Source: Paenibacillus piri (GTDB taxonomy: Bacteria; Bacillota; Bacilli; Paenibacillales; NBRC-103111). Taken from it: DNA of 64,000 bases. Below are positions 44,787-52,904 of the stretch, one piece after another. Under the pieces are notes generated by a model that saw nothing but the letters and a program-made list of their open reading frames with translations, was not told the origin of the DNA and searched no databases. A program made the position numbers and the translations under genes. The stretch's first letter is position 1. Each line of letters starts with the position of its first letter. The stretch covers positions 620,001 to 684,000 of the forward strand of contig NZ_SMRT01000002.1 in assembly GCF_004354045.1 (NCBI RefSeq). Direction: 5' to 3'.

Positions 44787-45704
44787 TTACGAGCCGGCTT
44801 GCGGACCGCTTTGAATAGACCTCAATATCCGGTTCGTCCAGTAGACGCCGGCCAATACGAGCGCCGCGCCGATCCAGTGATATAAATGAAGCTGTTCACC
44901 CGTAAATCCGGTTGCAAAGATTGCGCTGAACACGACAATCAAATTAAGGAATCCCGCACAGCGGGAAGGACCGATCATGGCAATCGCTTTGTTCCAGGCG
45001 GTGAACGCGAGCAGCGAGGCGAATATTCCCAGGTACAGCAAGCCGGGGATCAGACCGAATGAGCCGTGCAGCTTAGGTCGGAGTGCCGCATATTCAACGA
45101 TGGAAGCAGGGATCAGCACGGCCACGGTAATGGCGATTTGCCAAAAAAACAACGCTTGCGGCGGAAATTGACCCGCTGTTTTTTTCATCCATACGGAATA
45201 CAACGCCCAGCATAGGATCGCGGCGACCATCCACATGTCGCCTTGATTGAAGGAAAGCTGCAGGATCGCCGTCCAGCTGCCGCGGCTAATAATCCAAAGG
45301 ACACCGATGAGCGATAGCGCAATAGCGGGCAGTACCGCTGCAGTAAACCGCTCTCTCAGCACAACCGCTGAAATGAGCACGATGAGAACGGGGGTCGCCG
45401 AATTCATCAGCGCAGCATTAATTGATCCGGTATATTGAACCGCGATATACGTCAACGTATTGAACCCGGCGACGCCGGTTAAGGACAAAAATAGCAGCGG
45501 TTTCCAATTGGAAAGCATCAATGCGCGCTGCTTCCACATCTCGCGTCCCATAAAAGGCATCATCGCCAGCAGCGCAATGCACCAGCGGATCGCCGCCAGC
45601 ATGATAGGGGGAATTTCGGCGACCAGCACTTTGCCGACGACAAAATTGCCTCCCCATAAGCAAGTTGCCAACACCAGTAATAGATAGGGTGAACGCCACA
45701 GCAT
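44787..45704 (-). CDS. EamA/DMT family exporter
   Basis: A 305-residue transporter with ten predicted membrane helices in two EamA repeats. The first repeat opens with LLLVLATCLWGGNFVVGKVL and the second with GDMWMVAAILCWALYSVWMKK. ATG 45704 is preferred for AAAGGAG 11 bases upstream. It has its own promoter at 45745-45773, divergent from the flavoprotein gene. The family exports amino acids, metabolites or drugs; no specific substrate can be named. Confidence 0.9.
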   Translation of the reverse strand: MLWRSPYLLLVLATCLWGGNFVVGKVLVAEIPPIMLAAIRWCIALLAMMPFMGREMWKQRALMLSNWKPLLFLSLTGVAGFNTLTYIAVQYTGSINAALMNSATPVLIVLISAVVLRERFTAAVLPAIALSLIGVLWIISRGSWTAILQLSFNQGDMWMVAAILCWALYSVWMKKTAGQFPPQALFFWQIAITVAVLIPASIVEYAALRPKLHGSFGLIPGLLYLGIFASLLAFTAWNKAIAMIGPSRCAGFLNLIVVFSAIFATGFTGEQLHLYHWIGAALVLAGVYWTNRILRSIQSGPQAGS

Positions 45705-45744
45705 CGAACATCGTACTCCTTTGTCAATTGGGTCAAGTGAACTC

Positions 45745-45773
45745 AGTTTACATGGGAATATTGCGGGTGACAA
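45745..45773 (-). promoter_or_regulatory. promoter of the DMT exporter gene
   Basis: On the minus strand TTGTCA (complement of 45768-45773), 17-base spacer, TAAACT (complement of 45745-45750). Confidence 0.6.
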
Positions 45774-45868
45774 GAAGTTTCGTAAAGAACCGGGAGCCGT
45801 CTATAATTAATGGCCTTAATGAAGTGTCGGGCCGATCCAAGCTGCGCGGTCGATGTAAGCGGTTCATT

Positions 45869-45897
45869 TTGACATTGGCATTCATATTGTGTAGCAT
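45869..45897 (+). promoter_or_regulatory. promoter of the short flavoprotein gene
   Basis: Perfect TTGACA (45869-45874), 17-base spacer, TAGCAT (45892-45897, four of six). Confidence 0.65.
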
Positions 45898-45907
45898 TAG
45901 AAATGCA

Positions 45908-45919
45908 GACATGCATGTC
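45908..45919 (+). promoter_or_regulatory. 12-bp perfect palindrome, candidate operator
   Basis: GACATGCATGTC at 45908-45919 is a perfect palindrome at about +4 to +16 relative to the predicted transcription start of the flavoprotein gene, where a bound repressor would block initiation. No linked regulator gene is seen. Confidence 0.45.
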
Positions 45920-45956
45920 AGTACAATGGATTCCAATACGAGAGGAGACTAACCGA

Positions 45957-46523
45957 ATGTACGATATTATTGTGATTGGAGCAGGACCCGCAGGGGCAAG
46001 CGCCGCCCTGTTTGCCGCCAAAGCGGGCAAGAAAACATTGGTCATCGACAGCGACCAGAGCATCACGAAACGGGCATGGGTGGAGAATCATTACGGAGTG
46101 TTGGAAATTACAGGTCCTGAGCTTGTTGAAATCGGTAAAAAGCAGGCGGCCAAATTTGGAGCCGAGCTTGTTCAAGGCAAAGCCGGTCAAATTACGAAAG
46201 GCACAGAAGGCTTTTCCGTAGCGACCGAGGCGGGAAGCTATGAGGGCAAGCATATTATTTTGGCTACCGGTCTGATGACGGATTTGGCGGAACAAACCGG
46301 ATTAAAGACGAAGCCGGGTACTGAACCGCGGATCAAAACCGTATTCGATGTTACGTCGGAAGGCAAAACGTCGGTAGAAGGCATTTGGGCTGCCGGCACG
46401 GCTGCAGGTGTGAGCGTACATACCATTATTACGGCTGGCGACGGCGCGAAAGTGGCAATCAATATTATAAGCGAGCTGAACGGCGAACGTTATGTCGATC
46501 ACGACATGATGAAGCAATCATAA
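45957..46523 (+). CDS. short thioredoxin-reductase-like FAD oxidoreductase
   Basis: A 188-residue flavoprotein. The N-terminal FAD motif is VIGAGPAGASAALFAAKAG and the C-terminal FAD segment GIWAAGTAAGVSVHTIITAG. The NAD(P)H domain present in thioredoxin reductases (~310 residues) is missing, as is any CxxC pair. The protein may therefore depend on a separate electron donor or act as an oxidase. ATG 45957 is set by GAGGAG about ten bases upstream. It has a strong -35 box and an operator-like palindrome, which suggests regulated expression. Ends in a shared terminator. Confidence 0.82.
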   Translation: MYDIIVIGAGPAGASAALFAAKAGKKTLVIDSDQSITKRAWVENHYGVLEITGPELVEIGKKQAAKFGAELVQGKAGQITKGTEGFSVATEAGSYEGKHIILATGLMTDLAEQTGLKTKPGTEPRIKTVFDVTSEGKTSVEGIWAAGTAAGVSVHTIITAGDGAKVAINIISELNGERYVDHDMMKQS

Positions 46524-46561
46524 ACGTAGGGCATCGCTCGTAGAATAGTCCTTGAATGATT

Positions 46562-46608
46562 AAAAGGGCGCCCGCAGCAGTCGAAAGTGACTTGGCGGCA
46601 CCCTTTTT
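46562..46608 (+). terminator. bidirectional terminator between convergent genes
   Basis: AAAAGGG (46562-46568) pairs with CCCTTTT (46601-46607), and CGCC/GGCG extends the stem after a mismatch. It lies between the flavoprotein gene and the PIN-domain gene. Confidence 0.7.
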
Positions 46609-46643
46609 CTTATGCGCCATGCCGCAAGCCGGGAAAGCCAAGG

Positions 46644-47117
46644 CTACCACATGCTGGGCAGCACTTTGATTCCCGAATCCAGCTTGGGCAAAAAGGCATA
46701 GTTCGGATTGAAAGTAAATATACGCTTGATCTGATATGTAATCATCACTACGGCAGTCACTGCCTCGCTGAGCGAAAGCTGCAGATCGGGGCAATCGGTG
46801 ATCAGCCGTCTGGATTCGCTTTCGAATTCGGGCTGACCGGAAATAATCGTCAGTTTCGATTTGGCGGCCGCCTTATCCATCGTTTCCAAAAAAAATTGAG
46901 CATGCTCAAAGCCATACCGGTTTCTCAGCCATTGATGGGTTTCAAACATGACGTAATTGGTCGTAACCAGGGTCCGGTCAAGATCGTCCAGATCAAGGAA
47001 CAAGGATCGCGCCTTCGCGTAATAAGCGTCATGAGGGTCCATGAAAGACGAAAAAGCCGTCAGATCGACAAATACGGATTGCGCGAAATTAATTTCCATT
47101 TGCTCATGAAGGTTCAT
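46644..47117 (-). CDS. PIN-domain protein, putative VapC-like toxin
   Basis: A 157-residue PIN domain, the fold of VapC ribonuclease toxins. Asp18 in VFVDLTAF and Glu59 in YVMFETHQWL occupy the first two acidic positions. The third, usually Asp, is Glu118 in LSLSEAV. The fourth, usually Asp in F-T-F-D, is Asn137 in FTFNPNY. ATG 47117 follows AGGAGG at nine bases. The start overlaps the end of the upstream gene by 14 bases, the usual antitoxin-toxin arrangement. With altered acidic residues it may be a weakened enzyme or use a different metal geometry. Function inferred from fold and context. Confidence 0.75.
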   Translation of the reverse strand: MNLHEQMEINFAQSVFVDLTAFSSFMDPHDAYYAKARSLFLDLDDLDRTLVTTNYVMFETHQWLRNRYGFEHAQFFLETMDKAAAKSKLTIISGQPEFESESRRLITDCPDLQLSLSEAVTAVVMITYQIKRIFTFNPNYAFLPKLDSGIKVLPSMW

Positions 47118-47442
47118 AAACGACGTCCTCCTCAGCGGCAAACGGTCTGAAGTTCCGATCGGCCAGCGCATCCAACAAAAACAGCGGATTCCGCTCAATC
47201 TGCTCCCTTGAAATCGGAATGGACAGCTCCTGGCTGCGTTGAATCCAATATTGCTCCAGTATTTGATGAACCACTTCATTTACGGTCATTTGTCCGGCAC
47301 TGGCCAATTCCTTGCATTTTTCCAGCATGACCGGACTAAGTTCAACACTGACATCGATTTCTTCGGTGCCGGCGATCAGATGATTGGCTTTGTCTTTCAA
47401 GCGCTCGAATTGCTTTTGCCATCCGCGCATCGTGTTACTCAT
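47104..47442 (-). CDS. putative antitoxin of the PIN-domain pair
   Basis: A 112-residue hydrophilic protein encoded directly upstream of, and overlapping, the PIN-domain gene. The central segment (IDVSVELSPVMLEKCKELA, then QMTVNEVVHQILEQYW) is consistent with a ribbon-helix-helix or related DNA-binding/antitoxin domain. The N-terminus is basic. ATG 47442 is preceded by GGAGGTG. Role as antitoxin is inferred from gene order and overlap. Confidence 0.65.
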   Translation of the reverse strand: MSNTMRGWQKQFERLKDKANHLIAGTEEIDVSVELSPVMLEKCKELASAGQMTVNEVVHQILEQYWIQRSQELSIPISREQIERNPLFLLDALADRNFRPFAAEEDVVYEPS

Positions 47443-47487
47443 AGGTGTGCACCTCCATCTCTAAATCGTGCCGTTCATTTTAAATAA

Positions 47488-47502
47488 GTAGGGCCATCCT
47501 AC
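47488..47502 (-). promoter_or_regulatory. inverted repeat upstream of the toxin-antitoxin pair
   Basis: GTAGG (47488-47492) and CCTAC (47498-47502) form a 5-5-5 inverted repeat about 45 bases before the antitoxin start, a possible autoregulatory operator. Confidence 0.3.
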
Positions 47503-47577
47503 ATCATTCGAGTCCCCTCGACATTTTCATGGGGTAAACGGTAAATTTCGGGAAATGGGGAACGATTCTGCAAGCAT

Positions 47578-47614
47578 GAAAAAAACCGCCGGCTCTATGT
47601 TCTATGCCGACGGT
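47578..47614 (-). terminator. terminator of the ArsR-AHSA1 operon
   Basis: On the minus strand ACCGTCGGC (complement of 47606-47614) pairs with GCCGGCGGT (complement of 47585-47593), one mismatch, followed by TTTTTT. Confidence 0.8.
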
Positions 47615-47630
47615 CTTGTGGATTTGAAAG

Positions 47631-48140
47631 TTATTGAATGGATTGCAGATGCTCGGCGAGACGATCCCAAGTCTCTGTAATGCCTTGCTCCATTCCCATA
47701 TCGATGACGGTTTTAAGCGCTTCGGCAGAAGCGTATTGCGACTGACTGATCAGCTTTGTTTTACCTTCCTGTTCAACAAATAGCATTGAAATTTGAGAAG
47801 AGGGCATCCCTTCGGCTATATTTCCATCGGCATCCGAGAAGTAGTCGACATAGTCGATCTTCTCCGTAGGGATAATAACCTGATAGACGGCTTTACCCCA
47901 AGATTCGGCCCCATAAAAATCCCCTTGATTCTTATCGATGCACTTCATGCAATAATGCCAGATGCCGCCCGGACGAAAATCGATATTGCAAACCGGAAGG
48001 GTCCAGCCGCGGGGGCCCCACCAATTTTTCAGATGCTCGGCCTCCGAGAACGCTTTGAATACAAGCTCGCGCGGCGCATTAAAAACACGCTCCAGTATAA
48101 GAACATTTCCTTCCACCTTGGTAATCATTTCGTTTGACAT
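47631..48140 (-). CDS. SRPBCC/AHSA1 domain protein
   Basis: A 169-residue START-like (Aha1-type) protein that probably binds a hydrophobic ligand. Typical sequences are VFNAPRELVFKAFSEAEHLK, the WWGPRGW turn and RPGG near residue 58. ATG 48140 is chosen over TTG 48146 because AGGAGG lies eight bases upstream. It is encoded right after an ArsR regulator, a very common bacterial pairing of unknown physiological role. Confidence 0.88.
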   Translation of the reverse strand: MSNEMITKVEGNVLILERVFNAPRELVFKAFSEAEHLKNWWGPRGWTLPVCNIDFRPGGIWHYCMKCIDKNQGDFYGAESWGKAVYQVIIPTEKIDYVDYFSDADGNIAEGMPSSQISMLFVEQEGKTKLISQSQYASAEALKTVIDMGMEQGITETWDRLAEHLQSIQ

Positions 48141-48158
48141 TGACAAATCCTCCTCAAA

Positions 48159-48488
48159 TTAGTTTGGATTGATTTCTTTGGAGCGCAATTTTTGCAAGTA
48201 ATTTTCCAGAACGTCGAGTCGTTCATCCCATACGCCACGATAAGTTTCAAGCCAAGCGTCCAGCTCCTGGAACGGCTCCAGCCGGAGCATGTAGTTGCGG
48301 CGGTTGGCGACAGCCTGTACCTCGACCAGCCCGGCTTCCAGCAGGACGCGCAGATGCTTCGAGGCTTGCGGCTGACGGAGCCCGAGTCGTTCGGCGATGT
48401 CTCCTACGGTCAACGGACCGTCGAGCAGCAGTTCCACAATGCGGACGCGGTTCGGTTCGGCCAGTGCGCTAAATGTCGTTATATCCAT
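48159..48488 (-). CDS. ArsR family transcriptional regulator
   Basis: A 109-residue winged helix repressor. The helix-turn-helix is LTVGDIAERLGLRQPQASKH followed by RVLLEAGLVEVQAVANRRNY (wing). No metal-binding Cys motif (CxC) is seen, so it is probably a non-metal member. AAAGGAA lies 11 bases before ATG 48488. A palindrome lies in the spacer of its promoter (48612-48641), indicating autoregulation. A short ORF overlaps its start. Confidence 0.9.
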   Translation of the reverse strand: MDITTFSALAEPNRVRIVELLLDGPLTVGDIAERLGLRQPQASKHLRVLLEAGLVEVQAVANRRNYMLRLEPFQELDAWLETYRGVWDERLDVLENYLQKLRSKEINPN

Positions 48489-48565
48489 GCTTCAGCTGTT
48501 CCTTTGATGAATTCGATGTTTGCAGAGTGTACGGCGCCGCGGGCTTTTCCTTCAGTTCCAGCCAT
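48479..48565 (-). CDS. short upstream ORF overlapping the ArsR start, 28 residues
   Basis: On the minus strand ATG at 48565 is preceded by GAGGTGG at six bases. It encodes 28 residues beginning MAGTEGKARGAV and ending in TAA inside the first codons of the ArsR gene (10-base overlap). This geometry suggests translational coupling or a leader peptide. I recognise no homologous peptide. Confidence 0.4.
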   Translation of the reverse strand: MAGTEGKARGAVHSANIEFIKGTAEAWI

Positions 48566-48611
48566 ATCAGACCACCTCGTTTCATTTGCTAGTTACCGTA
48601 CTCACATATTC

Positions 48612-48641
48612 AATATACACTATAAGGAATATTCCTGTAAA
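48612..48641 (-). promoter_or_regulatory. ArsR operon promoter with internal operator
   Basis: On the minus strand TTTACA (complement of 48636-48641), 18-base spacer, TATATT (complement of 48612-48617). The 12-bp perfect palindrome AGGAATATTCCT (48625-48636) fills the -35 side of the spacer, and AAGGAATATT is repeated at 48640-48649. A repressor bound there would exclude RNA polymerase. Confidence 0.65.
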
Positions 48642-48760
48642 GGAATATTTAAAATTTTTTTTGATAATATCAGAATTTATATGAGCTTGCGGACAGCATT
48701 GCGCAACCTACATTAATAAGAGACGTTTAATGTTTTGACAGCTCAACACGGAGGATATGT

Positions 48761-49513
48761 ATGCGGGTAAAGCTAATGCTGATCTTGATTATCGTTATAT
48801 CATTGTCCGCGGCCGGTTGCGGAGAAAAGCAAGGGAAGCAGTCGGATTCTGCGGAACGGGCTGCCCAAGACGGCGGCCATGAGCTGACATTCAATCGCGT
48901 TTCATTGAACGAGCTCCACGATACCAAGCCGGAAGTTGAATGGATCGTTATCCGGACAGTTGATTTGGGAACGGCAGACGGCAAGCCGATTTCGATGCTC
49001 CTTTATTCGGAGGATAGTCAGAACGGCGAAGCCGACGTGCACGCTATGATCCGACATGCAGAACAGCTCTATGAGCTCGGTGCAAATCCATTCCAATTGA
49101 GGCAAACGGAAATTCGAAAATTGGAAGGGTCGTTTCATGATGTCATTATTATAGCGGGTATCGGCACGAACTTAACAGTCTGGAATGTTGTCGCCTTCAA
49201 TAAATCAAGCGGTAAGCTGCTCACCTTCGAAACAATAGGGAGTCCCGAAGTAATTGATTTGGACGCCGATGGTCAAACGGAGCTCGTCGCTGCCTTCGAA
49301 GGCACGCACCTGAATTTCCCAAATGTCGAAATCATCCGCTTCCATAATGGGGAGTTCGAATCCGCCCAAGCGGTGGCCGCACAAAATCCGGAAGATCCCG
49401 AATACGCCCGGCTTGCGATGCAAAGCTCCGGTACGGTGATCGAAATAGGCAAGTTGCGGGATGAACGTCCGCACCGTTATAAATATGAAAACGGGCGCCT
49501 CGTCGAAATGTAA
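48761..49513 (+). CDS. hypothetical lipoprotein, 250 residues
   Basis: Not recognised. The signal peptide ends in the lipobox SAAGC, giving an extracellular lipid-anchored protein. The body contains a possible beta-propeller or FG-GAP-like acidic repeat (VIDLDADGQTELVAAFEG), a calcium-loop type sequence. GGAGG lies six bases before ATG 48761. Single gene. Confidence 0.75.
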   Translation: MRVKLMLILIIVISLSAAGCGEKQGKQSDSAERAAQDGGHELTFNRVSLNELHDTKPEVEWIVIRTVDLGTADGKPISMLLYSEDSQNGEADVHAMIRHAEQLYELGANPFQLRQTEIRKLEGSFHDVIIIAGIGTNLTVWNVVAFNKSSGKLLTFETIGSPEVIDLDADGQTELVAAFEGTHLNFPNVEIIRFHNGEFESAQAVAAQNPEDPEYARLAMQSSGTVIEIGKLRDERPHRYKYENGRLVEM

Positions 49514-49632
49514 CGCATAGCAAACGTGCTTTTTCTATATTAGTGACTTGTCCAACATTCGGTATAATGGGAACATACATTCTTTGATTGAGCGTTATTG
49601 AAAAAAGCGATATTCATAAGTGGGAGGGTAAG

Positions 49633-50397
49633 ATGCCGTACATACAGATTGATGATCTGGAGCTTTTTTACGAAAAAATGGGCGTCGGTGAGCCCGTTAT
49701 TTTTTTGCATAGCGGCTATTCCAGAGGAATACTTGCTTTCGCCAGTCAACTGCTCGATTTCCAAAAAAATTACACATGCTATTATCCGGACTTCAGGGGC
49801 CATGGAAGGACCCGATGCGAAAGTCTTGCATGGAGCACGCCTCGACTCATGGACGATACCATTCGATTCATGGATGCGCTTCATATTGCTAGAGCCCACT
49901 TAATTGGTTACAGCTTGGGAGCGAACGTCGGATTGTATTGCTCAGTTCAGTACCCGACAAGAGTGGCTACACTGACTACAATAGGTACCGCCGGATTTGC
50001 CGACCCGACAGGTGTTGAGCAATTTGAGCCGGAGTGGCTAGTCGAGCATGGGAAGCATGAAACGATCCAGCAAATGATCGAAAGACACGAGGATGCGCAC
50101 AAAGGCAATTGGCAGGAACATATGCGTCAGGCTGCAAAAGATTGGCGGCTATATCCCAGACTTTCAATCGAACAGCTGAGCAGCATAGGCTGCCCGTCAT
50201 TATTTATTACCGGGGAACATGACCCGTTTGTCGGCGAAGCGAAAATAAAATATTTGAGCTCCCTAGTTAAAGGATCACGGTTTCTTGTAGTTCAAGAGGG
50301 CAGTCACCGGCCGCATATGCTCAGGGAAAGTCCGCTCTATGTTAACGATTCAATCCTCGAATTCATCGGTTCGAACCGTATTTCCGGGTCGGATTAA
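49633..50397 (+). CDS. alpha/beta hydrolase
   Basis: A 254-residue alpha/beta-hydrolase-fold enzyme. The nucleophile elbow GYSLGA gives the catalytic Ser. The acid is probably Asp in ITGEHDPFVG, and the base is His in EGSHRPH. The oxyanion strand is VIFLHSGYSRG. ATG 49633 is preceded by GGGAGGG. Esterase, lipase or haloperoxidase-like; the substrate is unknown. A TATAAT at 49563-49568 is a likely -10 box. Confidence 0.85.
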   Translation: MPYIQIDDLELFYEKMGVGEPVIFLHSGYSRGILAFASQLLDFQKNYTCYYPDFRGHGRTRCESLAWSTPRLMDDTIRFMDALHIARAHLIGYSLGANVGLYCSVQYPTRVATLTTIGTAGFADPTGVEQFEPEWLVEHGKHETIQQMIERHEDAHKGNWQEHMRQAAKDWRLYPRLSIEQLSSIGCPSLFITGEHDPFVGEAKIKYLSSLVKGSRFLVVQEGSHRPHMLRESPLYVNDSILEFIGSNRISGSD

Positions 50398-50571
50398 GCA
50401 GTGTAGCGAGCGAAACGGGCGTCGGTACGGTTGTCCGGACGGAGTTGACACTGTTTGTAGGCTCGTTCGCAGGGCCGGCTAGTAGGCAGTCGGCGGCGCT
50501 CTTTTGCTCTCTGACTTGCCATGACAGCCGAAGAACCCCAATCCGGCCGCCGTTGCCGGATGACCGCAAGG

Positions 50572-51651
50572 TTACTCCTTTGGGCTGTCGATCGCTTCCG
50601 CCATCGTTTTGTCGGTCAGATGGGCGTATATTTGCGTCGTTTCCGGCGATGCATGACCGAGCTGCTCCTGCGTTTTATACAGATCGTTGCGCATGTAATA
50701 ATCCGTAGCAAACGAATGGCGCAGCTTATGAACGGATAAGTAAGGCTTGCCGAACCGTTTCGCATATTTGACGACCATTTCCTGAATCGCGCGTTTGGTC
50801 ATCCGTTCGCCTTCTTTTTTGCCGTTGGCTACGGCCAGAAAGAGGGCTTTCTCTTTTCGCGGGGCTTTGTATTGCGATTGTCTCAGCTCCAAATACGATT
50901 TAAGCGCTTCGATCGCATCCTGCCGGAAATAAACCGGCGTTTTGAACGTATCGTCGTTTTTACCTTTCCGGTAAACATGTGTAAGCCGCTTTTTCAGATC
51001 GATGTCATCGACATTCAAATTGACTACTTCGGACACCCGCAAACCGGAGTTCAGAATAAGGCTGACCAAGCAGACGTCTCTGACTTTATTTTTCTCATAG
51101 GCATACAGCGCCTGCTTGTTATTGGCAACATCTTGCCCGTAGCCCGTGCGGATATAGTCGAGGAATTGTTGAATTTCATCCTCCTGAAGAAGCTTACCCT
51201 CCAGCTTGGCCGCGGAATCCTTCGGCTTGTGTGTCCGCTTGATCTGAACCTTGGCCATGACATTCCGTTTCAGCAAAGGGTAAAATTGCTCGTCCTCGGC
51301 GATCTGGCTTAAATAATGAAACAGGGAGCGAAGCGAGGAAAGCTTGCGGGAAATGGTCGTCCGGCTGTTCGCATTTTCAGTGCGGGTCATAAGAAACATC
51401 CGGAAGTTGTCGACGCTTTCCATATGCAGCCGCTCCAGCGCTTCGATCGGAATATTCCGTATCGAATCCGCATCGGCCAATCCCTCGGCCAGCAGCCATG
51501 AGAAGAAGGTTTCGTAGTCGCGGACATATTCGAGCAAAGAGGACGGAGACAGATCCGGCAGCTTGTAATTGATAAACTTTTCTACGTACCAGGGCATGGA
51601 CGGAATTTTTTTATCCAGCTCCTGACGGTCTTTCACTTTAATAATATTCAT
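50572..51651 (-). CDS. xerS: tyrosine recombinase XerS
   Basis: Site-specific recombinase of 359 residues that resolves chromosome dimers; in firmicutes using XerS a single protein replaces XerC/XerD. The catalytic residues are visible: Arg in NSGLRVSEVV, Lys in YRKGKND, H-x-x-R in VHKLRHSF, His in LGHASPETT and the nucleophile Tyr in QIYAHLTD. The N-terminal SAM-like domain (residues ~20-130) fits. GGGGTG lies nine bases before the ATG. I looked for a difSL-like site in the adjacent intergenic sequence and found none that convinced me. Confidence 0.93.
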   Translation of the reverse strand: MNIIKVKDRQELDKKIPSMPWYVEKFINYKLPDLSPSSLLEYVRDYETFFSWLLAEGLADADSIRNIPIEALERLHMESVDNFRMFLMTRTENANSRTTISRKLSSLRSLFHYLSQIAEDEQFYPLLKRNVMAKVQIKRTHKPKDSAAKLEGKLLQEDEIQQFLDYIRTGYGQDVANNKQALYAYEKNKVRDVCLVSLILNSGLRVSEVVNLNVDDIDLKKRLTHVYRKGKNDDTFKTPVYFRQDAIEALKSYLELRQSQYKAPRKEKALFLAVANGKKEGERMTKRAIQEMVVKYAKRFGKPYLSVHKLRHSFATDYYMRNDLYKTQEQLGHASPETTQIYAHLTDKTMAEAIDSPKE

Positions 51652-51745
51652 AGGCTAAACACCCCGGAATGATAAAATAGATGGAAAAATAACGCAAAAC
51701 AGCGTAAATTAAGTATAGTACAGACGTTCGCTTAAAGAAAGCGCC

Positions 51746-51773
51746 TTTCCATACCGGGAGCGGGCGGTATAAT
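51746..51773 (+). promoter_or_regulatory. candidate promoter of the MoxR operon
   Basis: TTTCCA (51746-51751), 16-base spacer, perfect TATAAT (51768-51773). The -35 is weak. Confidence 0.5.
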
Positions 51774-51930
51774 GTCGGCACGGTAACGCATGCGTAGCTT
51801 TTTACCGGGCGGTTATGGTAGAGTTAATTTGAAAACGATTGCATGCAATGAAATAAGAGCGGATCGAAGCGAGCGGACAACGGAATCGAATAACGAATTT
51901 CACACTAACGGAAGACGGAGGAGCATTGAG

Positions 51931-52893
51931 ATGCAGCTCGAACAAATTCAACGAATGGCGCATGACATTAAAGCCAATATTCAAAAAGTGGTCGTAGGCA
52001 AAGACGAGGTTATCGACAAATTGTTAATTGCACTCATCGCCTCCGGGCATATATTGCTCGAGGATGTTCCGGGCACGGGCAAAACGCTGCTGGCCAAGGC
52101 GATGGCCAAATCGATCGACGGCAGCTTCAAACGGATTCAGTTTACGCCCGACCTGCTGCCGTCCGATTTGACCGGAATTAACTTTTATAACCAGAAGCTG
52201 TCGGAATTCGAGTTTCGTCCCGGCCCTTTGTTCACGAACCTGCTGCTGGCCGACGAAATCAATCGCGCGACGCCACGAACGCAATCCAGCCTGCTGGAAT
52301 GCATGGAAGAGCGGCAGGTGAGCATTGACGGGGAAACACGGCTGCTGGAGCGCCCGTTTATGGTCATCGCGACCCAGAATCCGGTCGAGAATCAAGGCAC
52401 GTTTCCGCTGCCGGAAGCGCAGCTGGACCGGTTTTTATTCAAAATTCAAATGGGGTATCCGAACACAGAGGAAGGCCTCGATATTTTGAAAAGATTTAAA
52501 GCGGAGAACCCGCTGGATACGATTTCCAGCGTTGCCGATGCGGCAGATATTGCCGCTGCCCAACAGCATTATGCAAAGGTAGCCGTAAGCGAGGATCTGC
52601 TGGCTTATTTGCTCGCGATTGTGGAGAAAACGCGTTCGCATGCTGATGTGACGACCGGGGTCAGCCCGCGCGGCAGCCAGGCGCTGCTCAAGGCGGCCCA
52701 AGTGCACGCCGTACTGCGGGGAAGAGATTTTGTCATCCCGGATGACGTAAAAGCGATGGCGCCGTCGGTGCTTGCTCACCGGATGATGATTAAAGGCTCG
52801 TTCCGCTCCCGCAGCGAGGCGGCGGAAGCGGTTGTGGCCGCAATTCTGCGGGAGGTTTCCGTCCCGGCGGAGCCCAACCTGCTCTCCAGTTAG
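51931..52893 (+). CDS. MoxR family AAA+ ATPase
   Basis: A 320-residue AAA+ ATPase, presumed chaperone for assembling or activating partner proteins. Walker A is DVPGTGKTLLAKAMA, Walker B LLLADEINRATPR, and sensor 1 ATQNPVENQGTFPLPEAQLD. ATG 51931 follows GGAGGAG. It heads a three-gene set with a DUF58 protein and a DUF4129 protein, a widely conserved arrangement. Confidence 0.93.
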   Translation: MQLEQIQRMAHDIKANIQKVVVGKDEVIDKLLIALIASGHILLEDVPGTGKTLLAKAMAKSIDGSFKRIQFTPDLLPSDLTGINFYNQKLSEFEFRPGPLFTNLLLADEINRATPRTQSSLLECMEERQVSIDGETRLLERPFMVIATQNPVENQGTFPLPEAQLDRFLFKIQMGYPNTEEGLDILKRFKAENPLDTISSVADAADIAAAQQHYAKVAVSEDLLAYLLAIVEKTRSHADVTTGVSPRGSQALLKAAQVHAVLRGRDFVIPDDVKAMAPSVLAHRMMIKGSFRSRSEAAEAVVAAILREVSVPAEPNLLSS

Positions 52894-52904
52894 GATGTGG
52901 ACGC

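Noticed and set aside
51652..51790. Possible difSL site next to xerS
   Set aside because: XerS targets often lie close to the gene, but the AT-rich segment here does not show the two imperfect recombinase half-sites I would expect. A whole-genome GC-skew analysis would be needed.
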